A stretch of DNA of 64,000 bases from Candidatus Thiodiazotropha sp. (GTDB taxonomy: Bacteria; Pseudomonadota; Gammaproteobacteria; Chromatiales; Chromatiaceae): the NCBI GenBank assembly GCA_023838465.1, contig JAIVEQ010000004.1, forward strand, positions 35,279 to 99,278. The letters are read 5' to 3'. The position numbers and the translations under genes were made by a program. The notes under the pieces were generated by a model. It did not search any database and had not been told where the DNA came from. It worked only from the letters and a program-made list of their open reading frames with translations. How positions within the stretch are numbered: position 1 is the stretch's first letter; each line of letters starts with the position of its first letter. Positions 49,283 to 58,903 of the stretch are shown in pieces.

Positions 49283-49951
49283 ATGAAGAAATTCATTTTT
49301 CCGATCTTCTGCCTGTTACTACTGCCTCTGCTGGCACAGGCAAAAACCCTCTACGTCACCGACACTTTCAAGATTGCCATGCGTACAGGTGAGAGTACCA
49401 AACATCGCATAGTGCGCTATCTCAACACCGGCACAGCCTTGGACGTCATATCGACCAATTCGGAATCCGGTTACAGCAAGATTCGAATCGGCGCCAAAGA
49501 GGGATACGTACTCACCCGCCAGCTTCTAAACGAGCCCATTGCACGTACCCAACTGGATACCATGCGCAAAGAGATCGAAGCTCTTAAGGCGGCACCCGGG
49601 GAACTACGCAGCAACCTGGCCAACCTGCAAAAGAATCACCGGGAACTTCTGGCAGAACACAAGAGCCTGCAGCAGATTAAGAATAAGCAGGAACAGGAGC
49701 TACAGAGTATCCAAAGAACTGCCTCCAACGCGATACGCATCTCAAATGAACGAAATGAACTGCGCAAGCAGGTAGCCGACCTGACCAGAGAAGCAGAAGA
49801 CCTCAAACAGGAAAACCGTGATCTTAGTAATCAAGCCACCCGTGATTGGTTTCTGATTGGCGCAGGTGTCATCATTGCCGGCATTCTCATCGGATTGATT
49901 CTGCCGCATTTACGTTTTCAACGCCGACGTAACAGTTGGGGATCACTATAA
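49283..49951 (+). CDS. SH3-domain membrane protein (TIGR04211 / YgiM-like)
   Basis: A 222-residue envelope protein with a signal peptide (MKKFIFPIFCLLLLPLLAQA), a bacterial SH3 domain (residues about 22-85; LYVTDTFKIAMRTGESTKHR), a coiled coil (about 95-185) and a C-terminal membrane anchor (FLIGAGVIIAGILIGLILPH) with a basic tail. This is the layout of E. coli YgiM. The start at ATG 49283 gives the signal peptide; the longer frame is not supported. The role may be in cell-wall or envelope organisation; it is not proven. Confidence 0.9.
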   Translation: MKKFIFPIFCLLLLPLLAQAKTLYVTDTFKIAMRTGESTKHRIVRYLNTGTALDVISTNSESGYSKIRIGAKEGYVLTRQLLNEPIARTQLDTMRKEIEALKAAPGELRSNLANLQKNHRELLAEHKSLQQIKNKQEQELQSIQRTASNAIRISNERNELRKQVADLTREAEDLKQENRDLSNQATRDWFLIGAGVIIAGILIGLILPHLRFQRRRNSWGSL

Positions 49952-50122
49952 ATAGCTAGCTTAGTGGTAGATAGTCCTATCAAAGGTAAATTTGACAGGC
50001 TCAATCAGATACCATAAATGAAACCAGTAAAAACTACAGAAATACCCATTCAAGTCGCTAAAGAGCAAAGATCGGTACTAGCCAGTGTAAGCTAGTGAAC
50101 TTTATCTTTGGGTAATCGACCA

Positions 50123-50968
50123 ATGAATGATATCGCTTTTCAGTTTATACAAGACCTCAGCAATGAACTCTCTTCAGGGGAGCTGAAACTTCCCGCTTTT
50201 CCCGATATCGCAGTACGTGTCAAGAAAGCCTTGGAAGAGGAAAGTGTTTCGGCTGAAAAGGTTGCGAAAGTCATAGGCTCTGATCCGGTACTTTCCGCCC
50301 GACTTTTGAAAGTGGCAAACTCTAACTTTTCCAATCGAAGCGGCGCAAACATCAAGGATCTGCGTACTGCCATTGCCCGTCTTGGCTATGACTTGGCATA
50401 CAATACGGCAGTCTCCATTGCAATCGAACAGATATTCCACTCCAGCTCGGTCAGTGACAGAATAAAAGATCACCTGGAAGAGCTCTGGCATCACTCTCTA
50501 CATGTCTCAGCAATCGCTTACACGATTGCAAAAAAGCTCACATCTATCAAACCTGATGAGGCCATGTTAGCCGGTCTGTTACACGATATCGGAAAGTTCT
50601 ATATCCTCACACGATCCGAGCAACACCCCGAGCTCTTTAACGATAGGATAGCTATGGAGGAGTTACTCAAGAACTGGCATACAGGCATCGGACAGGCAAT
50701 TCTCGAGACATGGACATTCAGTGAAGAGATGGCAACAGCCGCCAATGAGCACGATGATCTGGAACGCCCACATGCAGGACCTCCTGACATCACAGATGTA
50801 GTTACTACAGCCAACCTGTGTGCCCACTGGGAGCAACTTGGTGACGATTTCGATTGGTCTCAGGTCACAGCAGCAAAACGGCTGAAACTGACTGAAGCAA
50901 CCACAAAAGAGATACTTGAAGAGTCAGCAGATGAAATCCAATCCATTCTGCATGCCTTGGGCAAGTGA
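50123..50968 (+). CDS. HDOD domain protein
   Basis: A 281-residue protein consisting mainly of one HDOD domain: KLPAFPDIAVRVKKALEEESVS, DPVLSARLLKVANSNF, LRTAIARLGYDLAYNTAVSIA, and an LLHDIGKFYILTRSEQ motif that keeps an HD pair. A Cterminal helical region follows (about 220-281). I prefer ATG 50123, though a TTG at 50108 is also in frame. It has no fused catalytic or receiver domain. It is the second of three HDOD genes in this window. It ends 12 bp from the convergent ptsP stop. Confidence 0.9.
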   Translation: MNDIAFQFIQDLSNELSSGELKLPAFPDIAVRVKKALEEESVSAEKVAKVIGSDPVLSARLLKVANSNFSNRSGANIKDLRTAIARLGYDLAYNTAVSIAIEQIFHSSSVSDRIKDHLEELWHHSLHVSAIAYTIAKKLTSIKPDEAMLAGLLHDIGKFYILTRSEQHPELFNDRIAMEELLKNWHTGIGQAILETWTFSEEMATAANEHDDLERPHAGPPDITDVVTTANLCAHWEQLGDDFDWSQVTAAKRLKLTEATTKEILEESADEIQSILHALGK

Positions 50969-50980
50969 AACAGGGGTTCT

Positions 50981-53242
50981 CTATCGCCCTGCACGCATCA
51001 GACCACCCAGCCCCATATCCTCCAGGGCATTACTCAACAGCGCCTTTACCTCAGATGCCCGCTCATAGCGCAATGCCGCCTGCAATAACTCTTTCGCACG
51101 GCCGCATGAGACTGAACGAATCACCCACTTGACACGTAACAGGCTACCTCCATTCATGCTCAGGCTGTCGACCCCCATACCAAGCAATAATAAAGCCGCG
51201 GCAGGATTACCAGCCATCTCACCACAAACGCTGACCTCTCTTTGAAGGGCTTTGGCAGACGTTACGATTTGGATCAAGGCTCTCAGTACAGCGGGATGCA
51301 GGTCATTATAGATCTCCGCGACATGCGCATTATTGCGATCAACCGCTAATAAATACTGTGTAAGATCGTTTGTACCGATAGACAGAAAGTCGATACGCCT
51401 GGCCAGCGCTTCTACCTGGTAGACAGCAGCAGGCACCTCGATCATTACACCGATCTTGGGCATGGTGACCTCAAAACCCTCTTCAATCAGCTCATCATGA
51501 GCGCGCTGTATCAGCATCAGTGCATCATCCACTTCTTGCACATGACTGATCATTGGCAGTAACAGACGCAGATTGTTCAAACCGATAGCGGCACGCAGTA
51601 TGGCGCGTACCTGAGTGAGAAAAATTTCAGGGTGGTCGAGAGAGATGCGAATTCCCCGCCAACCTAAAAACGGGTTGGATTCGTTGACAGGAAAATAGGG
51701 GAGTGGCTTGTCACCACCAATATCCAGGGTACGTATGGTTACCGGACGAGGGTGAAATGTCTTAAGCACTTTTCGATAGTTTGTCACCTGTACCGACTCA
51801 CCGGGAAAACTGTCTCTTACCATGAATGGCAACTCAGTCCGATAGAGGCCTACACCTTCCGATTCCTCTATTCCAAGGGTGTTCAGCTCAGAAATCAGAC
51901 CTGTATTGAGATAGAGGGGGACTCTTGTACCATCGGTAGTCTCACAGGGAAGATCCCTATCCGCCTCCAACTCCTGATGGAGTTCACGATCCTCATCAGC
52001 AAGCCTACGATACTCCTGAACGACAGAGGGAGCCGGAGAGACATAGACACGGCCCAAATAGCCATCCAGGATTAACGAACGCCCTTCCATGCGGCTGACA
52101 GGCATATTGCTCAACCCCATCACGGCCGGCACCTCCATTGCTCTGGCAAGTATCGCTACATGGGAGAAGCTGGCTCCATGGGCTGAAACCACGCCCGTCA
52201 GATACCCATGGGGCACCTCTGCGAGTTGCAACGCGCTGACTTCATCTCCCACCAGAATTGTAGTTTTAGGATAGTCACTGGGCGTAGAAACCTTCTGTTG
52301 CAGATGCATCAGGATACGTCGTCCTAAATCACGTACATCCGAGGCACGCTCACGAAGATAGATATCTTCCATGGCATCAAATACCTTGGCATGTTCCTCG
52401 ATGGTTTCACGCAGGGCCCCGGATGCCCAGTTGCCTTCGTGGATTCGTCTGACCGTGTTACCGATAAGGGAGTCACTGCCCAACATCATCAACCAGGCAT
52501 CGAATAACGCCCTGTCCTCAGCAGGCAGGCTCTCTTCAAAGCGATCCTCTATCGCCATCAGATCCTCTACCACCGCGGCTACGGCAGTTCTGAAATCCTC
52601 TTCCTCTTGCTCTGGGTACTGTGCAGGCTTATCAGGAACAGCCTCCAAATCAGCGGGGGGATAGACCACAACTGCCGTCCCCAATGCAACACCCGGTGCT
52701 CCAGGCTGTCCGCGTAAAAAGCGCTTAGGAGGCGATAGATCGTTTGGGGTAGTCAGATTACCGCTTGCTTGGGCATGAGTGATGGCGCCTGCCAGCTGTG
52801 CCGCCAAGGTAAACAGAAAAGTCACCTCACCATCGGCAAAGGTGCGCTTGTCTATCTGACGCACCACCAACACACCCAGCACCTTTCGATTCTGGATGAT
52901 GGGCACGCCCAGAAAGCCCTTATACTGAGTCTCCCCCGTCTCATGGGTGAAGAGATAGCGACTATGGCTAGGTGCATCCGCCAGATTGACAGGCTCGGCC
53001 CGCTCGCAAACCAGACCGATGAGACCCCGATGATAGGGTAGTCTCACTTTATCCACAGCATCCTGAAACAACCCCTCGGTTGCCTTAAGAACATGATCAC
53101 GTCGTTCGAAGTCAGTCAGATAGACAGAGCAGACATCCGCATCAACAGCCTTTTTAACCTGGGTAACAATGATCGCCAAAGCATGCTCGAGATCGGGAGC
53201 TGCATTAACCGCTTTAACGATACGATGCAGGGTATCAAGCAT
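50981..53242 (-). CDS. ptsP: Nitrogen PTS phosphoenolpyruvate-protein phosphotransferase
   Basis: PtsP (EI-Ntr) passes phosphate from PEP to NPr in the nitrogen-related PTS that regulates metabolism. The 753-residue protein has a GAF domain (residues about 1-150; MLDTLHRIVKAVN, KGFLGVPIIQNRKVLGVLVV), a PEP-utilising swivelling domain with the active-site His in HGASFSHVAILARAM, and the C-terminal barrel with RTELPFMVRD, RTLDIGGDKPLPYF and the catalytic Cys in SVCGEMAGNPAA. The start at ATG 53242 gives the family N-terminus; the frame is open 11 codons further. It is downstream of rppH as in E. coli. Confidence 0.95.
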   Translation of the reverse strand: MLDTLHRIVKAVNAAPDLEHALAIIVTQVKKAVDADVCSVYLTDFERRDHVLKATEGLFQDAVDKVRLPYHRGLIGLVCERAEPVNLADAPSHSRYLFTHETGETQYKGFLGVPIIQNRKVLGVLVVRQIDKRTFADGEVTFLFTLAAQLAGAITHAQASGNLTTPNDLSPPKRFLRGQPGAPGVALGTAVVVYPPADLEAVPDKPAQYPEQEEEDFRTAVAAVVEDLMAIEDRFEESLPAEDRALFDAWLMMLGSDSLIGNTVRRIHEGNWASGALRETIEEHAKVFDAMEDIYLRERASDVRDLGRRILMHLQQKVSTPSDYPKTTILVGDEVSALQLAEVPHGYLTGVVSAHGASFSHVAILARAMEVPAVMGLSNMPVSRMEGRSLILDGYLGRVYVSPAPSVVQEYRRLADEDRELHQELEADRDLPCETTDGTRVPLYLNTGLISELNTLGIEESEGVGLYRTELPFMVRDSFPGESVQVTNYRKVLKTFHPRPVTIRTLDIGGDKPLPYFPVNESNPFLGWRGIRISLDHPEIFLTQVRAILRAAIGLNNLRLLLPMISHVQEVDDALMLIQRAHDELIEEGFEVTMPKIGVMIEVPAAVYQVEALARRIDFLSIGTNDLTQYLLAVDRNNAHVAEIYNDLHPAVLRALIQIVTSAKALQREVSVCGEMAGNPAAALLLLGMGVDSLSMNGGSLLRVKWVIRSVSCGRAKELLQAALRYERASEVKALLSNALEDMGLGGLMRAGR

Positions 53243-53290
53243 GGAACGGCATACCGTTCCGGGGGTTAGAAGCAAACTCCCCTTGCAGCA

Positions 53291-53815
53291 TCAACGACGA
53301 TTCTGCCGCAAATAACTTGAGTGTGACCGCACGGGAGCCCCTTCCGGATAGAGCAGTGGCGCAAGCTCCTCCAAGGCCTTGGTATAGACATTTCGTTTGA
53401 AATAGATCACATCACGCACAGGTTGCCAGTATTTAACCCACCGCCATTCCTCGAATTCCGGGATGTCGCAGTGATCCAAACAGAAGGCGTCTTCCCCACA
53501 TTCGGCGCGCAGAAGAAACCAAATCTGTTTCTGACCGATACACAACGGCTCACGGTGGCGACGGATGTAACGCTCTGGGAGTCGGTAACGCAGCCAGCTA
53601 CGGGTGGCCCCCATGATGGCGACTTGATCGGACCTTAGCCCCACCTCCTCCTGTAGCTCCCGGTACATTGCCTGTTCCGGGGTTTCGTCTTGTTTAATAC
53701 CACCTTGGGGAAACTGCCAAGCATCCTGTCCGACCCGACGCCCCCAAAACAGCTGGCGATTGTCATTACACAGAATAATTCCTACATTGGGTCGAAAACC
53801 GTCAGAGTCAATCAA
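53291..53815 (-). CDS. rppH: RNA pyrophosphohydrolase RppH
   Basis: RppH removes pyrophosphate from 5'-triphosphorylated RNA to start mRNA decay. The 174-residue Nudix protein has [33 protein letters not shown] and the Nudix box GGIKQDE...RELQEEVG with its metal-binding glutamates. The start is chosen as TTG 53815 to match the family N-terminus [12 protein letters not shown]; further TTG codons at 53821 and 53827 are in frame. It lies 48 bp upstream of ptsP. Confidence 0.95.
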   Translation of the reverse strand: MIDSDGFRPNVGIILCNDNRQLFWGRRVGQDAWQFPQGGIKQDETPEQAMYRELQEEVGLRSDQVAIMGATRSWLRYRLPERYIRRHREPLCIGQKQIWFLLRAECGEDAFCLDHCDIPEFEEWRWVKYWQPVRDVIYFKRNVYTKALEELAPLLYPEGAPVRSHSSYLRQNRR

Positions 53816-53982
53816 GGTCAAGGCCAAATCATTTCAAAATCGATAACATGGATTCTTCCATATTCGCCTTGGAGCAGCAAGGTGACAAAACATAAGCCTT
53901 TGCTAATTATGGAAATTCCGTTACTGTTTGCAGGGTAACCCTTTAGCAGGCGTACAGATTCATTTAAAAACCGGGATAATTC

Positions 53983-54639
53983 ATGGCGTTGGCAATTTTT
54001 GACCTCGACAATACGCTGCTTGCAGGAGACTCTGACTACCTTTGGGGTGTATTCCTGGTAGAGAAAGGCATCGTTGATGGCGATGAATATCGACGAGAAA
54101 ATGACCGATTTTATACGGAATATAAGGCGGGTCGTCTGGATATCATTGAATTCCAGCGTTTCTCCCTGAAACCATTACGGGACAATAGGCCGGAACAACT
54201 GCTCGATTGGCGCCAGGAGTTTCTGGACAGCAAGATCTCACCCATTATCAGTCAGCAAGCCCGCCAACTGGTTGAAAACCACAAGATTGCTGGTGATCAG
54301 TTATTGATCATCACTGCTACCAATTCATTCATCACCACGCCCATTGCTCAAAAGTTTGGTATTGATAACATCATCGCTACCGAACCTGAGGTCCTGGATG
54401 GCCACTATACCGGGGAAGTAGCGGGAGAGCCTAGTTTCAGGGATGGCAAGGTCAACCGCTTGTACAGCTGGCTGAAAGAGCAGCAGCAAGATCTTCGGGG
54501 AAGTTTTTTTTATAGCGATTCACACAATGATCTACCGCTATTGGAAAGCGTGGAAAATCCAGTTGCGGTTGACCCCGATGATACCCTGACAAAGATCGCC
54601 ACTGAGCGTAACTGGCCGATTTTACAACTACATGGCTAA
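53983..54639 (+). CDS. HAD-IB family hydrolase (phosphoserine-phosphatase-like)
   Basis: A 218-residue HAD phosphatase with the nucleophile motif FDLDNTLLAGDSDYLW, motif II in LLIITATNSFIT and motif III/IV in FFYSDSHNDLPLLESV. It belongs to the subfamily near SerB/HisB-like CicA-type hydrolases (TIGR01490). The substrate is not determined by sequence. It begins a small plus-strand unit with the next gene 11 bp downstream. Confidence 0.92.
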   Translation: MALAIFDLDNTLLAGDSDYLWGVFLVEKGIVDGDEYRRENDRFYTEYKAGRLDIIEFQRFSLKPLRDNRPEQLLDWRQEFLDSKISPIISQQARQLVENHKIAGDQLLIITATNSFITTPIAQKFGIDNIIATEPEVLDGHYTGEVAGEPSFRDGKVNRLYSWLKEQQQDLRGSFFYSDSHNDLPLLESVENPVAVDPDDTLTKIATERNWPILQLHG

Positions 54640-54650
54640 GGAGATTTTTT

Positions 54651-54878
54651 ATGGGTAATACCGCCTTTTTTGCCGTCCTCATTGTCCTCATCTTCGGCAT
54701 CCTGTATGTCATGAAGAGTAGTGATAATCCACCTGAAACCAGCATCAACCAAACCCCAAAAGAGTATATCGAAATGGTGGAGCAGAAAAAGGCTGCCCGA
54801 CTTTCGGTTGAACAATCACTCCAACAGGGAGAGGAAAAGACCCGCCAGTCGGTGCAGGATGGAGAGGCTCAACGCTGA
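54651..54878 (+). CDS. Small single-span membrane protein
   Basis: A 75-residue protein with one N-terminal hydrophobic segment (TAFFAVLIVLIFGILYVM, residues 4-21) and a charged, Gln/Glu-rich coil (PKEYIEMVEQKKAARLSVEQ...). AAGGAG lies eight bases before the ATG. It overlaps the tail of the following minus-strand gene by 10 bp. No family recognised. Confidence 0.7.
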   Translation: MGNTAFFAVLIVLIFGILYVMKSSDNPPETSINQTPKEYIEMVEQKKAARLSVEQSLQQGEEKTRQSVQDGEAQR

Positions 54879-55270
54879 CAGAAGGGACGCTGATCCGGAT
54901 TCTCAACGGCATCGGCGATGGCATTCACAAATTTTCCCAGCTCTACCGGTGAGACAGCCTCCAATAGCCGTTGCATCAGCTCTGGCTCGATTTCGGCCTG
55001 CACTACCCGCCCATCCGCAAGCGTGACATTCACACCGGCTCTATGCAGATGGTCCAAACCCTCCTGCTCTGCGATCAAAGCTTCATTCATCGTCAGCATC
55101 TGATCGTAATACGTCTCTATCTTTTCATCCAATGCATCATCGAGATCCTCTGGCAAAGAGACCAACCAACCCTCTTCATCCGAAGTGGCTACCGGTTTTA
55201 GACCCAGTTGTATCAAATAGTCGATGAAACCCTGCCACGGGCGTTCATCAAAAAAAATATATTCCAACAT
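54869..55270 (-). CDS. Hypothetical acidic protein
   Basis: A 133-residue acidic protein starting at ATG 55270 (MLEYIFFDERPWQGFIDYLI) with AGAGGG upstream. A middle acidic helix (EDLDDALDEKIETYYDQMLT) is followed by a LHRAGVNVTLADGRVVQAEI beta segment and a C-terminal helix. It has no signal peptide or membrane segment. I cannot name the family with confidence. The frame extends to 55360, but those residues look non-coding. Confidence 0.65.
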   Translation of the reverse strand: MLEYIFFDERPWQGFIDYLIQLGLKPVATSDEEGWLVSLPEDLDDALDEKIETYYDQMLTMNEALIAEQEGLDHLHRAGVNVTLADGRVVQAEIEPELMQRLLEAVSPVELGKFVNAIADAVENPDQRPFCQR

Positions 55271-55383
55271 AAAGTTATCACCCTCTATGGCAGACTCATG
55301 GATTGAGCCACTGCCAATGCTAATCTTTAACCCGAACCCATGAGCCCTGCTAGAAACCATTCAACTCACAGGAGAAGCACAGC

Positions 55384-55785
55384 ATGAAACGTAAATCAGC
55401 CCTTATCAGCTTGTTACATGCCATTGGCTTGGGTATTGCGGAGCGAGTTTACGCTAAAACTGCCACATTCCAAGCTCGGCGAAAGGTCATTTTGCAGGAA
55501 TCACCATTGGCCGGCTTTCAATACCATCGAGCACCGGCAATCTGGCCATTCTTACGTGTTGGTGAGCAACTCAGTCTCAGACGAGAACCTAGCAACCCTC
55601 ATGATCACTATGCCATAGCAGTCTGGTTTAAGAATGAGCACCTTGGATACATACCACGTCGTGAAAATCGCACCATCGCAAAATTACTCGACCGAGGTGA
55701 AATGTTGGAGACAAGGATCGTGCGCCTGCTGGAAGAGGAAAACCCGTGGCGAAAAATCCGCTTTCGTGTGGAAATGGTCCACTGA
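55384..55785 (+). CDS. HIRAN-domain protein
   Basis: A 133-residue protein. After an N-terminal hydrophobic stretch (residues about 5-24), residues 40-132 read as a HIRAN domain: LAGFQYHRAPAIWPFLRVGEQLSLRREPSN, PHDHYAIAVWF, HLGYIPRRENRTIAKLLDRGE. HIRAN domains bind DNA ends or act in DNA repair proteins; alone, such small bacterial HIRAN proteins have no known partner. The N-terminal segment may be a signal peptide, which would be unusual for a DNA-binding domain. Confidence 0.85.
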   Translation: MKRKSALISLLHAIGLGIAERVYAKTATFQARRKVILQESPLAGFQYHRAPAIWPFLRVGEQLSLRREPSNPHDHYAIAVWFKNEHLGYIPRRENRTIAKLLDRGEMLETRIVRLLEEENPWRKIRFRVEMVH

Positions 55786-55832
55786 GCAAGCTCAGTTTAA
55801 AGTGGCCCTATAATCACCTCTCGCCGGACCGA

Positions 55833-56458
55833 CTAGCGAATACGCAGCCTGCCTGGCTTTCCAGGGGAATACCTGGACTTTTTTCGTACCCCCTCTACAC
55901 CTAATGATAACTCCATCTCTTTGGCAGATGCCCCCAGGTATTTGGTTATACCAAAATCAGCCAACACCAGTTGAGTCTTACCCGTAAATCCTCGCCTGTA
56001 ACCCCCCCAGGGATCACTGCCGGCACCAACATGCTCAACATCGATAGTGATAGGGCGGGAAATGCCTCGTAAGGTTAAAATACCCTTGAGTAATCCCTTG
56101 CCATCTCCAAGTGCTAAGAAGGAAGTACTTACAAATCGTGCTTGCGGGTAGCTGCCCACATCTAGAAAATCCTCATCCCTAAGATGCTTATCCCGTTGTG
56201 CATGGTTCGAGTCGATACTGGCTGTATCGATCACAACCTCAACATGTGCCGCTGATGGCTTATTTTCATCGTAACTGAAATCGCCTGAGAAATGATTAAA
56301 CCGCCCGACCAGCCAGCTGTATCCAAGATGACTGATTTAAATTGAATATAGGCATGACTTCCCTCTGTATCGATGACATAGTCAGATGCCCACCCTATCT
56401 GATAGCAGCAAGCGGATAAGCAGAAGATGAACACAGACAAAGTGTTAAATCTCATCAT
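55833..56458 (-). pseudogene. yceI: YceI-family periplasmic lipid-binding protein, frameshifted
   Basis: YceI proteins are periplasmic lipocalin-like isoprenoid binders. From ATG 56458 there is a signal peptide (MMRFNTLSVFIFCLSACCYQIG) and the family start DYVIDTEGSHAYIQFK, then a change of frame. In the next frame the sequence continues ISHLGYSWLVGRFNHFSGDF ... VVIDTASIDSNHAQRDKHLR to a normal C-terminus. Restoring one A in the A-run after QFK (near 56336) joins the two. It is a single-base deletion in a homopolymer, so either real or a sequencing error. No other damage is seen. Confidence 0.85.
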
Positions 56459-56975
56459 GCTCTCCTCAGGAATTTAATGTCCATTGTTTACAAATTGTAG
56501 TTAAAAACAGGACAGAGGCTGAACCTGAACGCGGATCCTCACCACAAAGGCATACGCATAATTCAAACCATAACAAGCCTTGCAAACACCTCAATACTGT
56601 ACTTTTACGGTTGGTATTTAACATACGTCTTCCTTGAAACCCAATTCAAACCAGATATAAAAAATTAGGAATTTTTTCCCGTAAATTGGCTTTTCAGAGG
56701 CTCGATGAGAGTGAATACCATTTAATCATTCGACCAGTTCACAGTTTCCATACCCTCAACCCATACAACTTAAAAATACAATAGGCTACACCACCATTTC
56801 AGTTGAAATGTGACACTTTTTTGTTTGGTATTTCGAGCACTATCACACTGTTGAGGACGACACCAAATAGTGTGAATTCCGTCCTTCAAAACTGTGATCT
56901 TGTGTATGAATAAAAAAGCACTTTGACCGCCATAGTGAACAACATAAAAGCATACTGCTATTCGAGGTCAAGGTT
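56459..56975. other. 517-bp AT-rich intergenic region
   Basis: No reading frame of note, hairpin terminator or conserved motif that I recognise. It should hold divergent promoters for yceI and the Ig-repeat gene; the 150 bp before 56976 are rich in A and T. Confidence 0.6.
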
Positions 56976-58502
56976 ATGAAGTTATTACACACGCTTTTTC
57001 CACTCATTCTGTTACCAGCACTATTCACTGCTGAAATAAATCTTGCGCAGGCATACAGCACCCTATCGATTGATCGGGCTGTCTGGAGAAACAGCAAAGA
57101 CCTCCTGGTATTCAAAGGCAAAGGCAATCCAGGTAGTAACGTCGAGATCTATCTCCACGATACAACCATCTCTTTGGGAAGACTAACAGTGAACAAGCGG
57201 GGGGTGTGGAAATACAAAACCCGTAATCCCACATTCGTCCCCTGCGCAATTCGTGCAGAAAGTGGTCCCACCTGGGCAGAAAGAAATGTTGTCCGCGCAC
57301 CATCTGATTGTGTAAGCAGGCATAATCCCTATACTGGTGACGATGATGGCGATGATGGCGATGATGTCAGTGTACCGGTTGAAAATAATCCACCTGCCAT
57401 CAGTGGATCACCTTCCACACAGGTAGCCGAAGGACAATCATACAATTTCAGACCCAATGCCAACGATGCAGATAATGACAACCTGACCTTCTCCATCGTC
57501 AATAGTCCTTCCTGGGCAAGCTTCAATCGATCTACCGGACTACTCAGTGGCACACCGGGTTCGAACGATGCTGGCACTATCAGTAACATCCGTATCAGTG
57601 TCTCCGATGGCAATGCCACTGCATCACTAAGTGCCTTTAGTATTACTGTCACCGACACTGCCGATCCTAATCAGGCACCCACTATCAATGGCACACCCCC
57701 AACATCAGTTGCCGAAGGTGAAAATTACAGATTCACTCCAAGTGCCAGTGACACAGATAGCACTAACCTCTTGTTTTCCATCATCAACAGACCCTCCTGG
57801 GCAAATTTCAATAGTTCCACCGGCGTACTCAGCGGCACACCGAGTCTTAATGATGCCGGTACAACAAGCAACATTCGTATCAGTGTCTCCGATGGCGATG
57901 CAAGCGCATCACTGAACGCATTCAGTATTACCGTTAACAATACCAATCAGGCACCTATCATTACGGGCACACCTGAGCAAAATGTCATTGCAGGTGATGC
58001 CTACATTTTTTCACCGAATGCATCTGACCCCGATGATGACAGCCTCAACTTCACAGTTACCAATCTTCCCAATTGGGCCCGCTTTAATAGTACCAGCGGT
58101 ATTCTGAGTGGCACTCCAAGTGAGGAAGACACCGGGCTCTATGAAGGCATAGTAATTTCTGTGACAGACAATAACGAAACCTCATCCTTGGCTCCGCTAA
58201 ACCTTCTGGTTGAAGCTTCAGAACCCACTAATACCACAGGCAGTGTCTCTCTGGCCTGGGTACCCCCTTCAACACGAACCGATGGCAGTTCGTTGGATAT
58301 GAGCGAGATAGCTGGATACAAGGTCTATATGGGTGCTACACAAGATACGCTTGAGCAAGTCATGGATTTTGCTGATAGCACAACCCAGAACTGTGTATTA
58401 GATGACATTGAAAATGGTGACTACTATTTTGCAGTAACCACATATGATAGTGATGGTAACGAGAGTGGCTTCTCAAACATCGCAATGAAGAGCACACAGT
58501 AA
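56976..58502 (+). CDS. Exported protein with three Ig-like (He_PIG) repeats and a fibronectin-like domain
   Basis: A 508-residue secreted protein. A signal peptide (residues about 1-26) is followed by a beta-rich domain (about 27-110), a Gly-Asp linker (GDDDGDDGDDV), three related Ig/cadherin-like repeats of about 95 residues (starting near 137, 235 and 330; each with NxAPxIxGTP or NNPPAISGSP, AEGxxYxFxPxAxDxDxxxLxFSIxNxPxWAxFN and GxLSGTP), and a C-terminal fibronectin type III-like domain (about 415-508; VSLAWVPPSTRTDGS). Such proteins are usually adhesins or matrix components. No anchor or sorting signal is obvious. It ends in a strong terminator. Confidence 0.88.
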   Translation: MKLLHTLFPLILLPALFTAEINLAQAYSTLSIDRAVWRNSKDLLVFKGKGNPGSNVEIYLHDTTISLGRLTVNKRGVWKYKTRNPTFVPCAIRAESGPTWAERNVVRAPSDCVSRHNPYTGDDDGDDGDDVSVPVENNPPAISGSPSTQVAEGQSYNFRPNANDADNDNLTFSIVNSPSWASFNRSTGLLSGTPGSNDAGTISNIRISVSDGNATASLSAFSITVTDTADPNQAPTINGTPPTSVAEGENYRFTPSASDTDSTNLLFSIINRPSWANFNSSTGVLSGTPSLNDAGTTSNIRISVSDGDASASLNAFSITVNNTNQAPIITGTPEQNVIAGDAYIFSPNASDPDDDSLNFTVTNLPNWARFNSTSGILSGTPSEEDTGLYEGIVISVTDNNETSSLAPLNLLVEASEPTNTTGSVSLAWVPPSTRTDGSSLDMSEIAGYKVYMGATQDTLEQVMDFADSTTQNCVLDDIENGDYYFAVTTYDSDGNESGFSNIAMKSTQ

Positions 58503-58560
58503 TTGAAAACAACAACCGATAAGGGATACCTCTAACAGCATTACCCATCGGTTTGCAATC

Positions 58561-58610
58561 AAGCACCAGATTAAAGGAGCGCAATCTCCATTAATCTGGT
58601 GCTTTTTTAT
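58561..58610 (+). terminator. Intrinsic terminator after the Ig-repeat gene
   Basis: AAGCACCAGATTAA (58561-58574) pairs exactly with TTAATCTGGTGCTT (58591-58604), with an inner GGAG/CTCC stem, followed by a T-run. It is a 14-bp stem with a clear poly-T tail 58 bp after the stop. Confidence 0.93.
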
Positions 58611-58663
58611 TCCGATTATGAATTTGGTTCTTTTGGAAATTTGTGGACAGAATTCCCTGATCC

Positions 58664-58681
58664 CGCCATTCCGGAATGGCG
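58664..58681. repeat. Perfect 18-bp palindrome, REP-like
   Basis: CGCCATTCCGGAATGGCG is an exact inverted repeat, flanked by GATCC... and ...AGGTCAC, in the form of dispersed ATTCCGG-type intergenic repeats. It lies in the 293-bp gene-free stretch between the terminator and the kinase gene. Another such sequence is at 32681. Confidence 0.5.
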
Positions 58682-58903
58682 AGGTCACACGATATCTGCA
58701 GATGTGCTACTCAGACAACATCCTGTATTCAGAACTGACCCTCAAAAAAGATGCAGCCAATAAATCCAGTATTACACAGGTTTTTCTATAGGTTGATGGT
58801 ATCCATCATTCAAGGTTGCCCATGAATTTTTCTAACGAGGCAGGAATATCAAGCCACGTGTTACCACTCATTGAGAACATAATAACTTATGGACCGGTAG
58901 CAA

